Shown here: in pieces, positions 42,874 to 56,045 of the stretch
Layout: every line of letters begins with the position of its first letter
Numbering within the stretch: position 1 is the first letter of the stretch
Source of the DNA: Homalodisca vitripennis
Lineage: Eukaryota > Arthropoda > Insecta > Hemiptera > Cicadellidae
NCBI RefSeq assembly: GCF_021130785.1
Contig: NC_060214.1
Coordinates: 44,995,001 to 45,059,000, forward strand
Reading direction: 5' to 3'
Length of the DNA stretch: 64,000 bases
Notes under the pieces: generated by a model
Database searches by the model: none
What the model was told of the DNA's origin: nothing
What the model saw: only the letters and a program-made list of their open reading frames with translations
Translations under genes and position numbers: made by a program

Positions 42874-45429
42874 GAATTTTATGTTGTTTTTTAAACTTCT
42901 ACTTCTTTACGTATGTTTGAACTCTGAATAAACTTGTTAATCCACTTACTCGAACAAATTAAAGCTAAAATACGTAAAAGTGCATTGTTAATGTAGGTTT
43001 TTTCATTTTCGTTTTATTTTAAACATGTGATAAATACACTTTAATCTCATAAATGAGTACTTTTAGTCCATCAGTCGAGTGCACTTTATAACCTCAGGGC
43101 TTAGTTTTTCTAGAAATGGATAGAGCAATTTTTCATAAGGGAAATTAGTTGTTAGCCAAGCTAGTTTTAGTTGAAGGTTGAATTGGAAAATAAATCGTTA
43201 ATATTTATTCAGATTGTATCTTTTTTGCTTATAAACTTCCAACCATCTGTTTTAAAAATCGTGTTAAATTAATGTCAGATAACCAGATTCAGACCCTTAA
43301 AGTGGTTACTTCTGTTTCTTTATCCTTGGTATTTTTTCGGTAGTATGACTATTATTCATGATCTGACTATTTAATTTATTTAAAACAAATTCTGTAACAA
43401 ACTATAATGAAAGACAATGTGCAATGAAAACTAGCTTTAAGCTCTTAGAATATTCTGAGTGAGTTGCAAAATTAATGAATTTTAGTCTTTATTACAATAA
43501 ACGTAAATATAAAATTTTCTTGTTTTAAGATTAGCTTTTTAGAGCTGATAAAATACAGGGGGTTATTACCTGGTAGGATATGAATTATTACATGCACTCT
43601 TTTTTTAAATTATTATAAATAAAAAGTATTTTTCTAATAATAAAAGTTTTTAAAATAAATAAATAATGATTGACCTTTCAAAAGAAGATTCGAATAATTT
43701 GAAGGGTAGCTTTAATAGTTTGTTATGAATGGGTTTGTTATTTGTGTTCACGACTTCAATTAAGAATCTAAGTAAAATTAAGATATATTGGTAATGCACA
43801 ATTTGACGCACTGGAAGATAGTATTTGAGAGTTGAATTGTTTGTGAATGGATAGTTTAGTGATTACAATCATCATAACATAATTAATGCCTCGTTGGGTT
43901 TCAGGTTCAAATCGTTGTCAGAACGTAGTGCCTCTGCTGCACGTGTAGTTTTAAACAAGGAAAACGAATTAAAGTTAACCGTATATTTTACTTCTTCTAA
44001 TCTAATGAGAATATTGTTTGGTACTAATGAGAAAGTTCATGATATGAATTCACCAGTAATTCAGTATTAAACCCATTTATATGTCAGTATTGCCACAAAG
44101 ACAGAGTCAAACCTAATATACACATATATTTAGCATGTCGTATAATTATTTATACAGTTTCTTTCGTGAACTGTTGATATATTTTACTGCTTTTCTAATT
44201 TTATTCACCAAGTCTAAATTGGTAAATATCCAAGAATGTTTTCAAGTTGTTTAAGAACACTTAGCAAAGTTACTAAGTTGAGTTTAACTATCCGTCTCCA
44301 TTTGTTATGCTCTTTGTTTGCCAAATAGGAATATTAATTTATAAACTTGGTTTTAAATTAAACCAGCTCATTAGCTATATATTTTTCGCAGTAGAAAATC
44401 TTTGATCGTCAGTTGCTTAGATCAAATGTTTGAAATATTTTTACAGTATAAATTTAATTTTTGCAGCACAGTGATGTACTATCATTGTTAGTTGTGAAAA
44501 CTAGAATTACAATAAATAATAAAAAACCAAAGTGCAGATTTTTATGTTTCTGAATTGTAGTAATTTATAAACAGTTACCTGTAGTTTCAAATTTAACTTT
44601 TCTGCTTGGATTGCGGTAAATAAAATCATTGTAAACAAAGTATGACTGTTTCATTATTATTTATTAAGCATATTTTTTAGTCTTCCTCATCCAATCCCTC
44701 TACTGTTAGAATATCTGGTAACTTGTAATACATAACGGCTACAAAGTTTTACAAAAAATTTAGATGTGATTTGAATAATAAAACGCCAATTACAGCCGTT
44801 TAAATGATGGTTAATTATTATTTATGCTATTTAATAACGGAGATCAACAATGCAATGTGCTTTATGAATTATAAACTTCTAATAACACCTTTTGAGAGTA
44901 CTTATATATTATTTCTTATATTAAAAACTGGCAGTAGTTAATATTTCCAAGAACAAATATTTTTCACTTAATAATATCTGCGGCTAATACCTTTTATTAG
45001 TACTTTTTACTTAATGAAAGCTTGTGTGAATATTTGTCCAATAAATTATTCATAGTATAAAAGATTTACAATTCAAGTCATTGATGGTCTATCTACTTTA
45101 TTATCCAGAAGATGAAAATGAGTAGGGGACCAAAATTATTTTCAACGAATTTCAATAGTAATAGATGTAATAGGTTGGGAATTCTCTCTCTCCCGAAATT
45201 AATATGATCAGAGTCCACTTGTTGGACATGCCGAACACTAATAAAATATGTACATAACTAATATATGCTGTGTTAAAATTAAAGATTAATTAATATGAAA
45301 ATACTGAATATTTGAAAACCAATTTTTCATAACATCTACTCTTAACAATAATTTTATATTATTTCCCACAAATTTTGTAAATGGTTTAAGACATTCTAAT
45401 GTAAATGCACATATGATCTTTAGTGAAGT
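42874..45429. other. AT-rich non-coding DNA
   Basis: Nothing recognised. CAGGTTCAAATCG at about 43,910 looks like a Pol III B box, but there is no A box or fold to go with it. Confidence 0.45.
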
Positions 45430-47739
45430 TAACTTCTGAAGATAGAAATACATATATTGAGTATCAATGTGACATATTCCTCTCGTGGAAAGTTTCTATG
45501 AGTCGAACGCTCCAAAGAGACCTTAAAGCAAAGAATATTACTCTCGCCTTTACGCTAAAAGATCGCTTCTAATCTTTTACGAGAGACGAATAATCCTGAG
45601 CTTTAACCCGAAGGAGAGATTTCTCTCAAGGGCAAATCTTTATCGTGAGTAAAACGTCAATTGCAAGCAACCGGAAAATGTAACACTTCTCTTACAACAT
45701 CGCAATCTTTTCATATCAAGCATGTTTTCATTCGATCCTCTTTTTACTTCATATAAGAAATCTAAAGATATACCACGTTTTCAATTTTTAATTGATTTGT
45801 ATAGAAATTGTTACTGGTTTTTGATTTTAATTATATTGGTTTAAAACTTTATGTAAATATTTTGTATGTGCTATTGACTTAAAACAGTTTTTACATGTAC
45901 ATAAAAGCAAAAGCAATTATTATACCAATATCAATTAATATCGTTGGAAACATTGTAAGTCTTACACTCATGTGCAGCTTTTGAACATTTATATTCTACA
46001 GTACGTACGTTTGAAAAAAATTTAAATTTATTACTTTACAGATTGAAAATTTCAAAATTTTTGTATTAATATTTAGAACTTTATAAACTTCTCAAGGACT
46101 TTAATAAAAACAATTAGCATCAAAATACTTGTATGAGATGTAATAATTCTTTAAAAAAATATAACAAAGACCAAAAATTATTTAAAGCTACCTGACAAAA
46201 CATAATCATGTGTGCTATTGTTTTTTAATATATTAATGATTATATATAATAGTGAAAAACACATCATAAACACGTAAGTTCACAATCAGGTGTTGGCTAC
46301 GTAAATAAAATGGATTTCCATTAAATGCTAAATACCATATTAGAATACAATAATTAAACATAAAGATCAAATGCAATTGTCAATGATTATATATTTGTGC
46401 CTGTTTTGAGTTTTAGTACTTAGAAAAATGTATTATAATGTATTATCGTATCGTATTTTAATTATTATTTACTCTAAATTTTCTAAATAAAAGATTATCA
46501 AATATCTTTTGATTTAGGACTTTAAATAATACGAATCAAAACACATTTAATACAATTTAAATTTTGTTCAGTTATTCAGTTTTTAAAAGGTGAAACTATA
46601 TTGCTTCCTGATTCCTTATTTTAAAAAGGCTGGAGTACATCCCATAATGTATCGCACAACACCCTTCGTCGAAGTTCCTTAATAAAATTCAAGTCTTTAG
46701 ACAATTTCATTGTTGAGATGTCCTCCGTCTGGAGGAGTGAACTGAAAGTTACTCGTAAAATCAAACCAAAAATAATAGTTAGAACGTAGATAAAAGTTAA
46801 TAGCGGTAGATAAAAGAGTAATTTTTGCCAGCCTATTGAATGATAGTCTTCAGTCACGCTCAAAAGTCCAATGAATGGGCATGCACGTTATGTAATTAAT
46901 TCATGTACATATATATACAAAGTTTTATTTGCAAAATTAAAGACTAAGATGAAATATACGTTGGATTTTTTTTACAAAATATTAAATTCATATTACTATT
47001 CATAACTTTTTATGCTTGGACTATCATTTAACTCGGGATTGCATATATAAATAGAATGTTACATGTACAAGGTTGCAGGCGAACGGACAGAAATTAGATT
47101 TCTATCCTGCCCCTGGAGTTACAGTTGAATAACTAGTGTAATTACGATAAGAAGTTTATGTGTCTAATTTTCAAATCATTAACGACCAAAAGTATATGAT
47201 TATAGTATGTTAAAAGTATTTATTTGAAAGTACAAGAAGTACTAGTAATACTGCTAATAGATTTAAACTAGCGTTGAACATCGTATCACTGGACTTAACA
47301 AATCACCTACTGCACTGTACGTCTGGATAAACTTCGAGTTTCACTCTAAAGTGAGAACATTTGCAAACCTCTCGTCGTATATCATCCTTATCTTGGGATC
47401 CTTCGTTAGGACAAGGCCGCCTTGAAATATGAACTTCCTTTCAGCTCACATTTCCGTCACATGTTCAACGATCTTCGGTTCAGGTTGCTGATGAAACATT
47501 TGCTATTTTGCTTTAAATTGAATTTAGATTGAGAAATATTAGTTGAAAAATAAAATTTTAACTGAAAGATTGTGATATATGGGGAACTAACACAATGTCG
47601 CGAGATGAAAGAGAGGCAGTATGAAAATCTTGAGCAAGACTTAAGGACCGATGAATAACGAAGAAGGATGTAGAATAAGAGGAAATGAAAGCCTAATTGC
47701 GATATTGAATATGGAGTTGATAAAATATTTATATATAAG

Positions 47740-47960
47740 ATAACTGTGTACTTGCTGCTCATGTCACATATCCGAGCTGTAAAGAAGGTGTTCTTAAACA
47801 ATCCAAGTGGGAGAAAATGAATATCTATTTCTATTTCACGTCCTCATTAAGGTTGCTTTGTGAAAAATGGGGTAGAGGCAGTAGGACTGTCTAAGATTAG
47901 GATGGGTTGAGACTAGCAAGGTCAGAAGCCACAACATAATTACTCAATTTACTCGTTAAC
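47740..47960 (+). pseudogene. LINE-like ORF2 tail, copy 1
   Basis: In the plus strand, short stretches such as KKVFLNNPSGRK resemble the C-terminal part of LINE ORF2 proteins (basic GRK region followed by a W/DR region). The partner at 57,960-58,190 shows the same order more clearly. Broken in several frames. Confidence 0.35.
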
Positions 47961-48375
47961 TCTTCAAGACTAAGTCTCCTAACCTTAATTGTATTGTTGT
48001 ACTGTCTGTTTTAGTTTATCGTTGTGGGTTTAAGTACGTAAAATAGTAGAGTGTGACATAAGCCATAAAAAGTAAATTAGTGTAAACATATCTGACAACC
48101 ACCATCTGGATAACATTATCCAGATACATAGTATAATGTTTTAGTTTACAATAACAATGTTTAAATACCTATTAAAAAGTTCGATTATTTTGGAGGTTAC
48201 AGTTAATTACAAGATGCAATATAACAACCTCTATAGTATATATAAAATGAAAATATGTATGTCTCACTTAAATAAGGCTTCAGTAACAGTTTCAAATGCA
48301 TTCAGAAAATTAAAAACCATTATATATAATTGTCCTGTATATAAAAAATGTAAATGGAAAGACTTTGTATGTATT

Positions 48376-48545
48376 ATCCCACTAATATTATAGATGCAAA
48401 TGTTTGAATGTTTGGATATTTGGATGTTTGGATGTCCTCGAATCACCCTGAAACTGCTAAAACGATTGAGCTGAAATTTGGAACAGGTATAGCTTTTGGT
48501 CTGAATTATTATTTAGAGTGCTTTTTACCACCCATAACACATTCA
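48376..48545 (+). mobile_element. Helitron-like fragment
   Basis: TATCCCACTAATATTATAGA is followed by TTTGAATGTTTGGATGTTTGG, then CTAAAACGATTGAGCTGAAATTTGG and ATTTAGAGTGCTTTTTACC. This ordered set is what I remember from one end of insect Helitron-type non-autonomous elements. Class assignment is from memory and weak; the other end is not found. Confidence 0.4.
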
Positions 48546-50449
48546 TTTCACCAAATAAAGTCGAATTCAAATTGAAAAATTAGTTTGTTTATATCCTTGT
48601 GTTATGATAAGAACGAAACGTAATAACGTTTCATAGTTCAAATTAAACTGGAACTAAGCAGCTGTTGACAGCTATAATTCGAAAAACTTTCTGAAACATC
48701 TGTTTACATTTAAATTTTATAAATAAAGTGCTTGATCGGTAGTGTAATGCATATAGTAAATAAAACATTAATATATAAATTGTATTCCAGATTGCGCCAG
48801 TGACGAATTAAAATCATCTAATGCGTTAATTAAATGCTGTTATAAAACTAACCTTAATAAACAAAGTTATGAATGTTTTCACATACGTAACTTTAAACCA
48901 GTGGGCTTCCTTGACATTATGGTATTACGTTTTAACAATGGCTTACGGCAAACCGACAAATGAATACTAACATACCTTAACGATTCATTCTTTCCCTGGC
49001 TACAGTAGAAAAAAGTAGCGTAACGCAAAACATTCATAACGATTATTTATTATTAATAAGGATTTCCCCCTTCTACCGGAAGTACATAAGAAGTAGGTAG
49101 GACTTCCCCCTAGGTCGTAATAGGCTTTTCAGTCCTAGTAAACTCAACTATGACAACACGATTTTGACCAAAATAGATTTCAGAGAACTATATAATCGAA
49201 CGTATTTAATCAGTATTTTAACAGTAACAGTAACAGTATTTTAATCCAGGCAATATGGCAAGCTAACCTGTGACATAGTAGGTAAGTGAATTTAAACGGT
49301 CTTAAGTAGGCACTTTTCAAGCGAAGTAGGCATCTCGGTCCTATGTAACTATATATATTTTTTCTTTGTCAGAACAACAAGGCAAACTCTACTATGGCAC
49401 TGGAAATATCTTAGACCTGAAATACATGACAAGGACTGGAAATATATGCTTTTTGACCAAAGTAAGTTTTTGAGACCTGTGTGGTGCGAGATTCGTGTTT
49501 TCGTGATCGGGATTACAAGTTAGATTCAGCTATGACGTTATGTATATAATTAATCAGAACCAGAAATGCTCCTACACGTGCCAAAAATGATATAATAATT
49601 AAGTTAAATTCTGATACTATTTATCATGAACTTGATAATACCTACCTGATGTATGCCTGCTTACTTTTTAAAATGTTTGTAGGACTCCCATCGTATTAAA
49701 TCATAGCAACAGTGAACATGTTAATGTCAGGAAGCATTATGTCACTGCACATATTCACAGCTTTTCTTAAATAGTGATTTTAAACTATGTAGAAAATATC
49801 CCCCATTCATGAAATGGTTTGAATATGGTACTCTTCGTAAATTAGTTTTGATTTTAGTGCTTGGTATTGATATAGCTAAAAAGGAGCCAAAACGAAAAAA
49901 TACAAAGGTATTCTACGAAAACAGATTGTAAGTAAATATAATTTATTGTTAATATGAAACAATGCAGATGAAATTCATCATTGTATTCAATACCTAGAAT
50001 ATTTATTCTAGTTTATATTACTTGAATTCTGAACGAAGTATAATATTTTTTTGGAACTATAACAAAACATTATAAAAACATGTGACTGTCTCTGGCAAGC
50101 GTGCCATATAAGTATTGGCATAGTAAACTACATGAAAGTTTATCCCCTCTAGTTCTAATTTAAATTAATCCTGAGTTGGTGAACGATGACTTTGTCATTC
50201 TGATGTGTCCCAGTAACAAAATATACTGGCATAAAACTATCCAGTGTATGAGTTTGACTTAAAATTTAAGATTGCTGTGAAATTTTAACCTCTACATAAT
50301 TCTTATTTTATAGTATACGTCAAGTGAAGTCCTTTGTACTGTTTTTATATGACACAAATTATTATTCACCAAGGAAGTATGTAACTACGTACGACTTACA
50401 AAGGGCCATTAATAAACAATTAATTTCCTTTATCCCCTTTAAATTAATT

Positions 50450-50454
<5 letters not shown>

Positions 50455-50543
<89 letters not shown>
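50455..50543. repeat. (TA)n microsatellite, 89 bp
   Basis: Uninterrupted TA dinucleotides. The open frame that runs through it (Tyr-Ile repeats) is an artefact of the repeat. Confidence 0.98.
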
Positions 50544-50545
<2 letters not shown>

Positions 50546-50664
50546 TCAATTAAAACACACAATAATTGGTTGTGGTTGTTTTTCTTCAACCAATTTTGAA
50601 CTTATATTAAGAGAACAATGCCACATAAATTAATTTACAAACGATGAATACATAGATATCTATA

Positions 50665-51620
50665 AGGTGTACGGGTTCTGCATGTTAAGTCTAGAAAAGC
50701 TGTAGAGGAATATCGTTTACGATTATTGAAAACTAAAAGAAACTGGGTCGTTTGTTTTAAATTCGGAACAGGAAAGTAAGAGTCATAAACACATATTGCC
50801 TGGTACTGAGAAGTCCTTCAGCAAATGCACGAGGATTACCTGCGCGTGTACACATTCAACATATCAGCGTATGAAGAACATTACATCGTAGGTGTTTAGG
50901 TCCGTACATCTTTTCGTGTGCAACATTTGGAAAATTGTGATTTAGGATAGAGAATGAATTATTTCCAATGGTTATTGGATAATAATGCATTAAACATGAA
51001 AATACGTTTTATAGACAAAGTAACTTTTACCCATAATGGAATTAATAACACAAGAAACAATAATACTTGAATTAAATCCAATCCTAACTTGACCTCTGTA
51101 GGTAACTAACAACCCCGGTTATCAATAAACATCTGGTGTGTGGTGTTATAGGAAACATTCTGGTAGGACCAAATGAACATAATAGTCGAATGTCTGGAGA
51201 GACCAACTAAAGTTACTTCAACATTAATTATCAGAGATTTTAGAGGATGTCGCACTGATTGCAGTAAGACAATACATTTTCAACACGACGGAGCGCCAGC
51301 TCATTTTTATTGCCGTTTAATTCATTATCTCAATGAAAAATTCCCTAACTGGTGGATTGGTCGAGAAGGCCCAACATCTTGGCCAGCGAGAACCCTCGAT
51401 TTGAACTTCTTAGATTTCTTTTTAAGGGGACACATTAAGACATTAGTGTATGCTCAATCGTCAAATAGTGAGCATGAACTTTCTTACACAGAATAAAATG
51501 ATTGTTGTTTAAGAAATGGAAAAACGGTTTATTAATGTTAGAGAATGCAACGGTCTCTTTAAATCTTCTGGATCAAATGTGTATTGAAATGGAGATGGAC
51601 ATTTCGAGCAGCGCTTGTAA
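50665..51620 (+). pseudogene. DUF4817 / Tc1-mariner-type transposase pseudogene
   Basis: From the start: a YKVYGFC...KAVEEYRLRL stretch typical of DUF4817 (about 50,665-50,735); FQWLLDNN and FIDKVTFTHNGINN (about 50,965-51,050), with the first catalytic Asp; LSINIWC (near 51,125); then an open block at 51,173-51,496 with FQHDGAPAHF (second Asp at about 51,287), WIGREGPTSWPARTLDL and FLDFFLRGHIKTLVY, including the third acidic position. CIEMEMD near 51,590 ends the similarity. Many stops and shifts make it non-functional. DUF4817 proteins of this kind are abundant in hemipterans and other insects. No terminal repeats were recognised. Confidence 0.8.
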
Positions 51621-53919
51621 TACTTATATCAATATAAGTTATTTAATTAATTTTATATTAATACTGTAGCTATTCAAATACATTTTTGATATGTAATAAG
51701 TTGCTTTGAGAGACAATTTCCTAGATTTTACAATTATTAGTTTGTTTCATAATATTTAGTTTTGCGTGTCTCTTAAAAAACTTTAATTTCATAGAAAATG
51801 TTCTGTTTTTATTAATTTTATTTACATTGTTTCTTTAAGAATGAAATTCTGCACAAGGTTTATTGACATTACTAGTACTTGACAGTTTTATTGAGATAAA
51901 TACAAACGACTATTGTAAGATTTTTGGTTGCAATCATTATACCACATTTAGGGGTATAAATGGTTAAAATAATAGTAATAAACGCCTTTAAATAAATTAC
52001 TCAATGATCTGAAAATTTAACAAGTTGAGAAAATCAAAAAATTTAAACAGCTGTCACATTATTAGTGGAAGGTTAAGTTCGGTGATGGTGAACGTCTCTG
52101 TGTAGTTTTTAGATAAGCGTTTACGTATATCCACAGGATATCTCATGATTGGTACCATTTCTGACTTCGATGATGGGGTATGTAACACATTACTACATTA
52201 AAAATTAGGTCGATGACTGTACATATATCTGAATGAGATATTGTTAAGCTTCACTAAAGCCTGTTTAGTCTCAAAATGCCATTTATGTCTGATTTATATG
52301 TGTCTATCATTAGTACACGATATACTGATAGAAATCAGCTATAGACTTATGTAAGTAACTTCAGTGAAGCCTATTTTAAGTACGAAGTGAGGTAGTGCGT
52401 TGTGCTCTATAATAATACCATTGATAGAAAATGTGGAATTCATAGAAGATCAATATTCAGTGTTAAGTTAATCAGGCATCAATAGTTTTTTGGTTACAAC
52501 ATTTTTTTAAGATGTATTGGTGGAAAATTCTTTACTATTATCTTTAATTACTAGTTGCATGCTTAAAAATCATTAATACCACATACAGAGATTCAAGCAA
52601 CTAACAAAAGCACATGGCATACATATTTAATAATCAATCTTTGTTAGCTCGTTAGCACTTAATATGAAAACAATTTAGCTCTTAGTTTTTTTGGGTAAGA
52701 TTCATTGCATACAAAAATCATTGATTTGGGAGGGATATGAAGAAAAACAAAGTTTTCCTAATTTAACATTTTAAAAACTGTATTTATTCTTCATATTGCA
52801 AGTTAAAAATACACCACACACGTGTCGGATAAGAGCAATCGTTGACAATGTGTGCAATTTCAAAGTAGTTAAACGTACTATATTTTAATAATTATATGTT
52901 CATTGAATACTTTGAAAATCACTCTATAATGTGTTAATTGAAGGGGTGTGGGCAAAAAGTTTCTGTTAGTACGAGTACACTATGGTGAGAGGTTGGTAAG
53001 CCTGTTTAACTTCTAGCCACGGAGTTTCCCCTGAGTCTACAAGATTGCTGACCACTCCGACTGCACAAGTCACCATTAATATTTGTTTAATATTTGTGTT
53101 TAATATTTGATCTCTTACAACTCAACTCTACTATGGGATACGTGCGTATTTACAACTTTGAATAGTACTTTCAACTTTTCTATCTTAATCAAAAGGTAAA
53201 TACAACATTTAGTAGGGTTCAATTGCGTTTATTGATAGTTAATAACCAGTAGGCCCAAACTTATATAATTGGCATGACTAAACGCCTTGGAGAATATACT
53301 TACTGTCCACTTATTTCCTACCTCATTCCTACTTTTTTTCTTCATTAACAGCTTAGATTTATTTCGTGCAGTTTTGTAATAAAATTCATAGTGATGGATA
53401 TGACAATTCCAAATTTAATTTTATCCTGCTAGTACATGTCATCACATGCTGAATCGGCATATTAGGTACAAGTTGATAAATTCATGAGCCCTTCTATTGA
53501 AGATAAATAGATTAAGTTAACATGAAAGTAACAAACACTGAAACAAAATAATTTTTTACTTTGAATAATAACTACAAATGTTTGAGATTTAACTTTTAAA
53601 CGAGTTATTTCACCTCATTACACCACTTTGGAATATTCAATTGGTACAGAAGTTATTTTACATGGTTAACAGTTGTATTCACTGAATAACAAGGTGGTGC
53701 AAACTTCAGAAATTTTAAGGTAATGGACAATTAAGTATTTCTCATACGTATAGTAATGAATGTTAGATTGATACTATGAGTAAATCTCTAATATAAATAC
53801 ATATACTAGGCATGATGTACCTAGTAAATCATTATGCTCGTATATGGACTAGGTAGCAGTAAGTATCTGGCTTCGCTGATGTTGAATGTCATATGATTGT
53901 ATTAAGTTTACTTACAAAT
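51621..53919. other. AT-rich non-coding DNA
   Basis: Nothing recognised between the transposase pseudogene and the next repeat. Confidence 0.4.
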
Positions 53920-54165
53920 TTATTATCATGGGATTTTCTCAGTGCCATCAGACTTAGTAGTAAGAAAAATGTGTACAAAATCTCATATACATCCTATGGA
54001 GCTACAAGCACCATCATTTAAGTCAATTTCGCTTGTATACCATAGAAATCAATGTTGATGCAAAATTTGAAGGTCAGTTCCTTTTAGAGAATCGTGCGGA
54101 CAGACACATACGTAAAGATATAGAAACACAAAAAATGCAAATTTCAACCAGTAAAAATTCTCAAT
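53920..54165 (+). repeat. Dispersed repeat E, copy 4
   Basis: Contains AAATTTATTATCATGGG, ATGCAAAATTTGAAGGTCAG, AGAATCGTGCGGACAGACACA and a decayed tail AAAATGCAAATTTC. The GTGCGGACAGAC word is best kept here. Confidence 0.6.
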
Positions 54166-54759
54166 TAATAACGTGGTTTTAATAGCAATAATGTACTAAT
54201 TTATTTATAATAGTACGGTGTCGTTTAAACAGTTTCAATGATAAAGAATAATAAGAATTATTATATTTTATATTAGTTATATTCTTAGTAGACATTCCAC
54301 TGAGAGACAATATTCTTGATTGTGGAACTCAGGCGCTGTAACCTATGTACTTTATGAGATTACATAGCGAGTGTTAGTTTTAGGAAACAATTTTCGTGTT
54401 AAACTTGGGAGATAAGTGATGGCTCTGTGATAAGTTAAAGAGACTCTAGAGAGAAACTCGTCATCAAACTGGTGTTGGCAAACTCGGCAAACTATCCAGA
54501 ACTTGTCAAAGGCAGCGTTAAACTTAGAGCGAGAACCTCTTGGAATATAGACATGTGCAACAGCTCTTATTTCTGAACGATATCTAAGAGAACATATAAG
54601 AGGGCCAACTCTGAAATCTATGTAATGAAATGTGAAAACAAGAAACCAGGTTTTATGAAAATAATGCCTATAACAATCCATTTGACGTATTTAATTCCAG
54701 TTGACTCGTGGTTTTAAAACAGAGCCATTAATTACTTTTTAAATTTTTATGAATTTATG
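54166..54759. other. Non-coding DNA with an unexplained open frame
   Basis: The 109-codon minus-strand frame at 54,352-54,681 is one of the longest outside the element and slightly GC-richer. It contains CRVCQHQF but no recognisable domain, and I cannot support it as a gene. Confidence 0.35.
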
Positions 54760-55799
54760 AGGAATTCATAAAAATTATTAAGAAACAAAATATGGGTGAC
54801 ACATTTTCCTCAAGGAATGTTACTCTGTAGCGATAGAGAGTTGAACGGTATAAAGAAAGCTTAAAGAATATCAAAGTAAAGAATATTACTTTCGCCTTTA
54901 CGCTGAAATCTTTTACAAAATTCGAATAATCCTGAGGCGATTTTTCTCTCGTGGGTAAATCTTTATCGCGAGTAAAACGTCAATTACAAGCATCCGGAAA
55001 ATGTAACACTTTTCTTAAATCATGGAAACGTTTTCATTTCAAACATGTTTCTATCGGCCCACTATGTATACCCTATATGACATCTAATGGTAAATAAATG
55101 TAAAGTCATCAATTTTAAATTTATTTAGGGATTAATCATGCATTGCTTTCAGGTTTTTATTTAAATTATTTGGAAAAAGTTATTGTAAAAAAATATGTGA
55201 TAATACATAAAAAACAAAATGATCCTGCATTTGCAGGTACATAAAAGTTAAAATTTTAAATTTTAATCCATTTCAATGTGGATGTAAACCACATTATTTA
55301 CGTATTTATTTTTAAATCCTACCCGTATTCGTATCTATGTTTTAACGTAAATTTCAAAAAAGGTTCAATGAATAATTTTAGATGAAGAATAATAGTATAT
55401 ATTTTTGTAGTATTGCCTTGAATTTTATAAAACTTTTAATATTTTATCAATCATAGCAATAAAAAATACAGGTAAAACAAATTTAGGGTAACAATTTTTA
55501 TATTCCATATAATAATTACAAAAATAATACCAAAAACAGCAATTTTATTAAACAAGTTTTAAGTTTTATTCTCGAACTGTCTTGGGGACACATACGCAGA
55601 GAGTCAATGATAAAAATAATTTTACATAAAAATTGATTGAAATTTCAAAAACTATTCTTATTAAAAATAAAGCTTCATAAAAAGTTCAAATTCTACATAT
55701 GACATCATTCTACACAAATCTTGTTTCATAATACATTCACTTTTATTAAAACATGTTTAATTCCATAAAAGTGTTTAGATATTTAAATTTACACACCAA

Positions 55800-56045
55800 G
55801 TCACCATAAAATTATGCTTTATGTTTTGAGATAGGTAGGCTAAAACTTTTAATATTTCACATGTTCTATCTATTAAATGTGTATTGATTTATATAACAAA
55901 TTTATTTATTCTGCTTTTTCTAAGAAGTATAAAGATCACTTTGTTCTCGATACGATATATGGTGAAGATATGCCGACAGATAGACGGACAGAAGAAATGA
56001 CATTTTTCCAGCCCTAAGAGAGATAGGCTTTGCTAAACAATCACA
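55800..56045 (+). repeat. Dispersed repeat E, copy 5
   Basis: Contains AAATTTATTTATTCTGC, GATATGCCGACAGATAGACGG, ACAGAAGAAATGACATTTTTCCAG and CCCTAAGAGAGATAGGCTTTGCTAA. Lies inside duplication copy 2 and has no counterpart at the matching place in copy 1. Confidence 0.65.

Larger units (their letters stand above)
45430..50330 (+). repeat. Diverged direct duplication, copy 1 (about 4.9 kb)
   Basis: Three separated parts match 54,760-59,680 in the same order: 45,480-45,720 with 54,820-55,050; 46,590-48,060 with 56,800-58,290; and 49,840-50,330 with 59,215-59,680. The offset is about 9.34 kb at both ends and about 10.2 kb in the middle, so each copy has its own insertions. One 82-bp stretch (47,383-47,464 and the partner near 57,595) differs at about 12 positions. 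A 65-bp core at 45,630-45,694 differs at only 5. The copy contains a LINE-like tail and a Helitron-like fragment. Confidence 0.7.

Noticed and set aside
43900..43930. CAGGTTCAAATCG as a tRNA B box
   Set aside because: No A box at the correct distance and no cloverleaf stems could be formed.
50324..50599. Open frame of 91 codons with a long Tyr-Ile repeat
   Set aside because: It is the translation of the (TA)n microsatellite and has no other signal.
54352..54681. 109-codon minus-strand frame with a CxxC
   Set aside because: A single CxxC with no domain context; long open frames are expected by chance in 55 kb of AT-rich DNA read in six frames.
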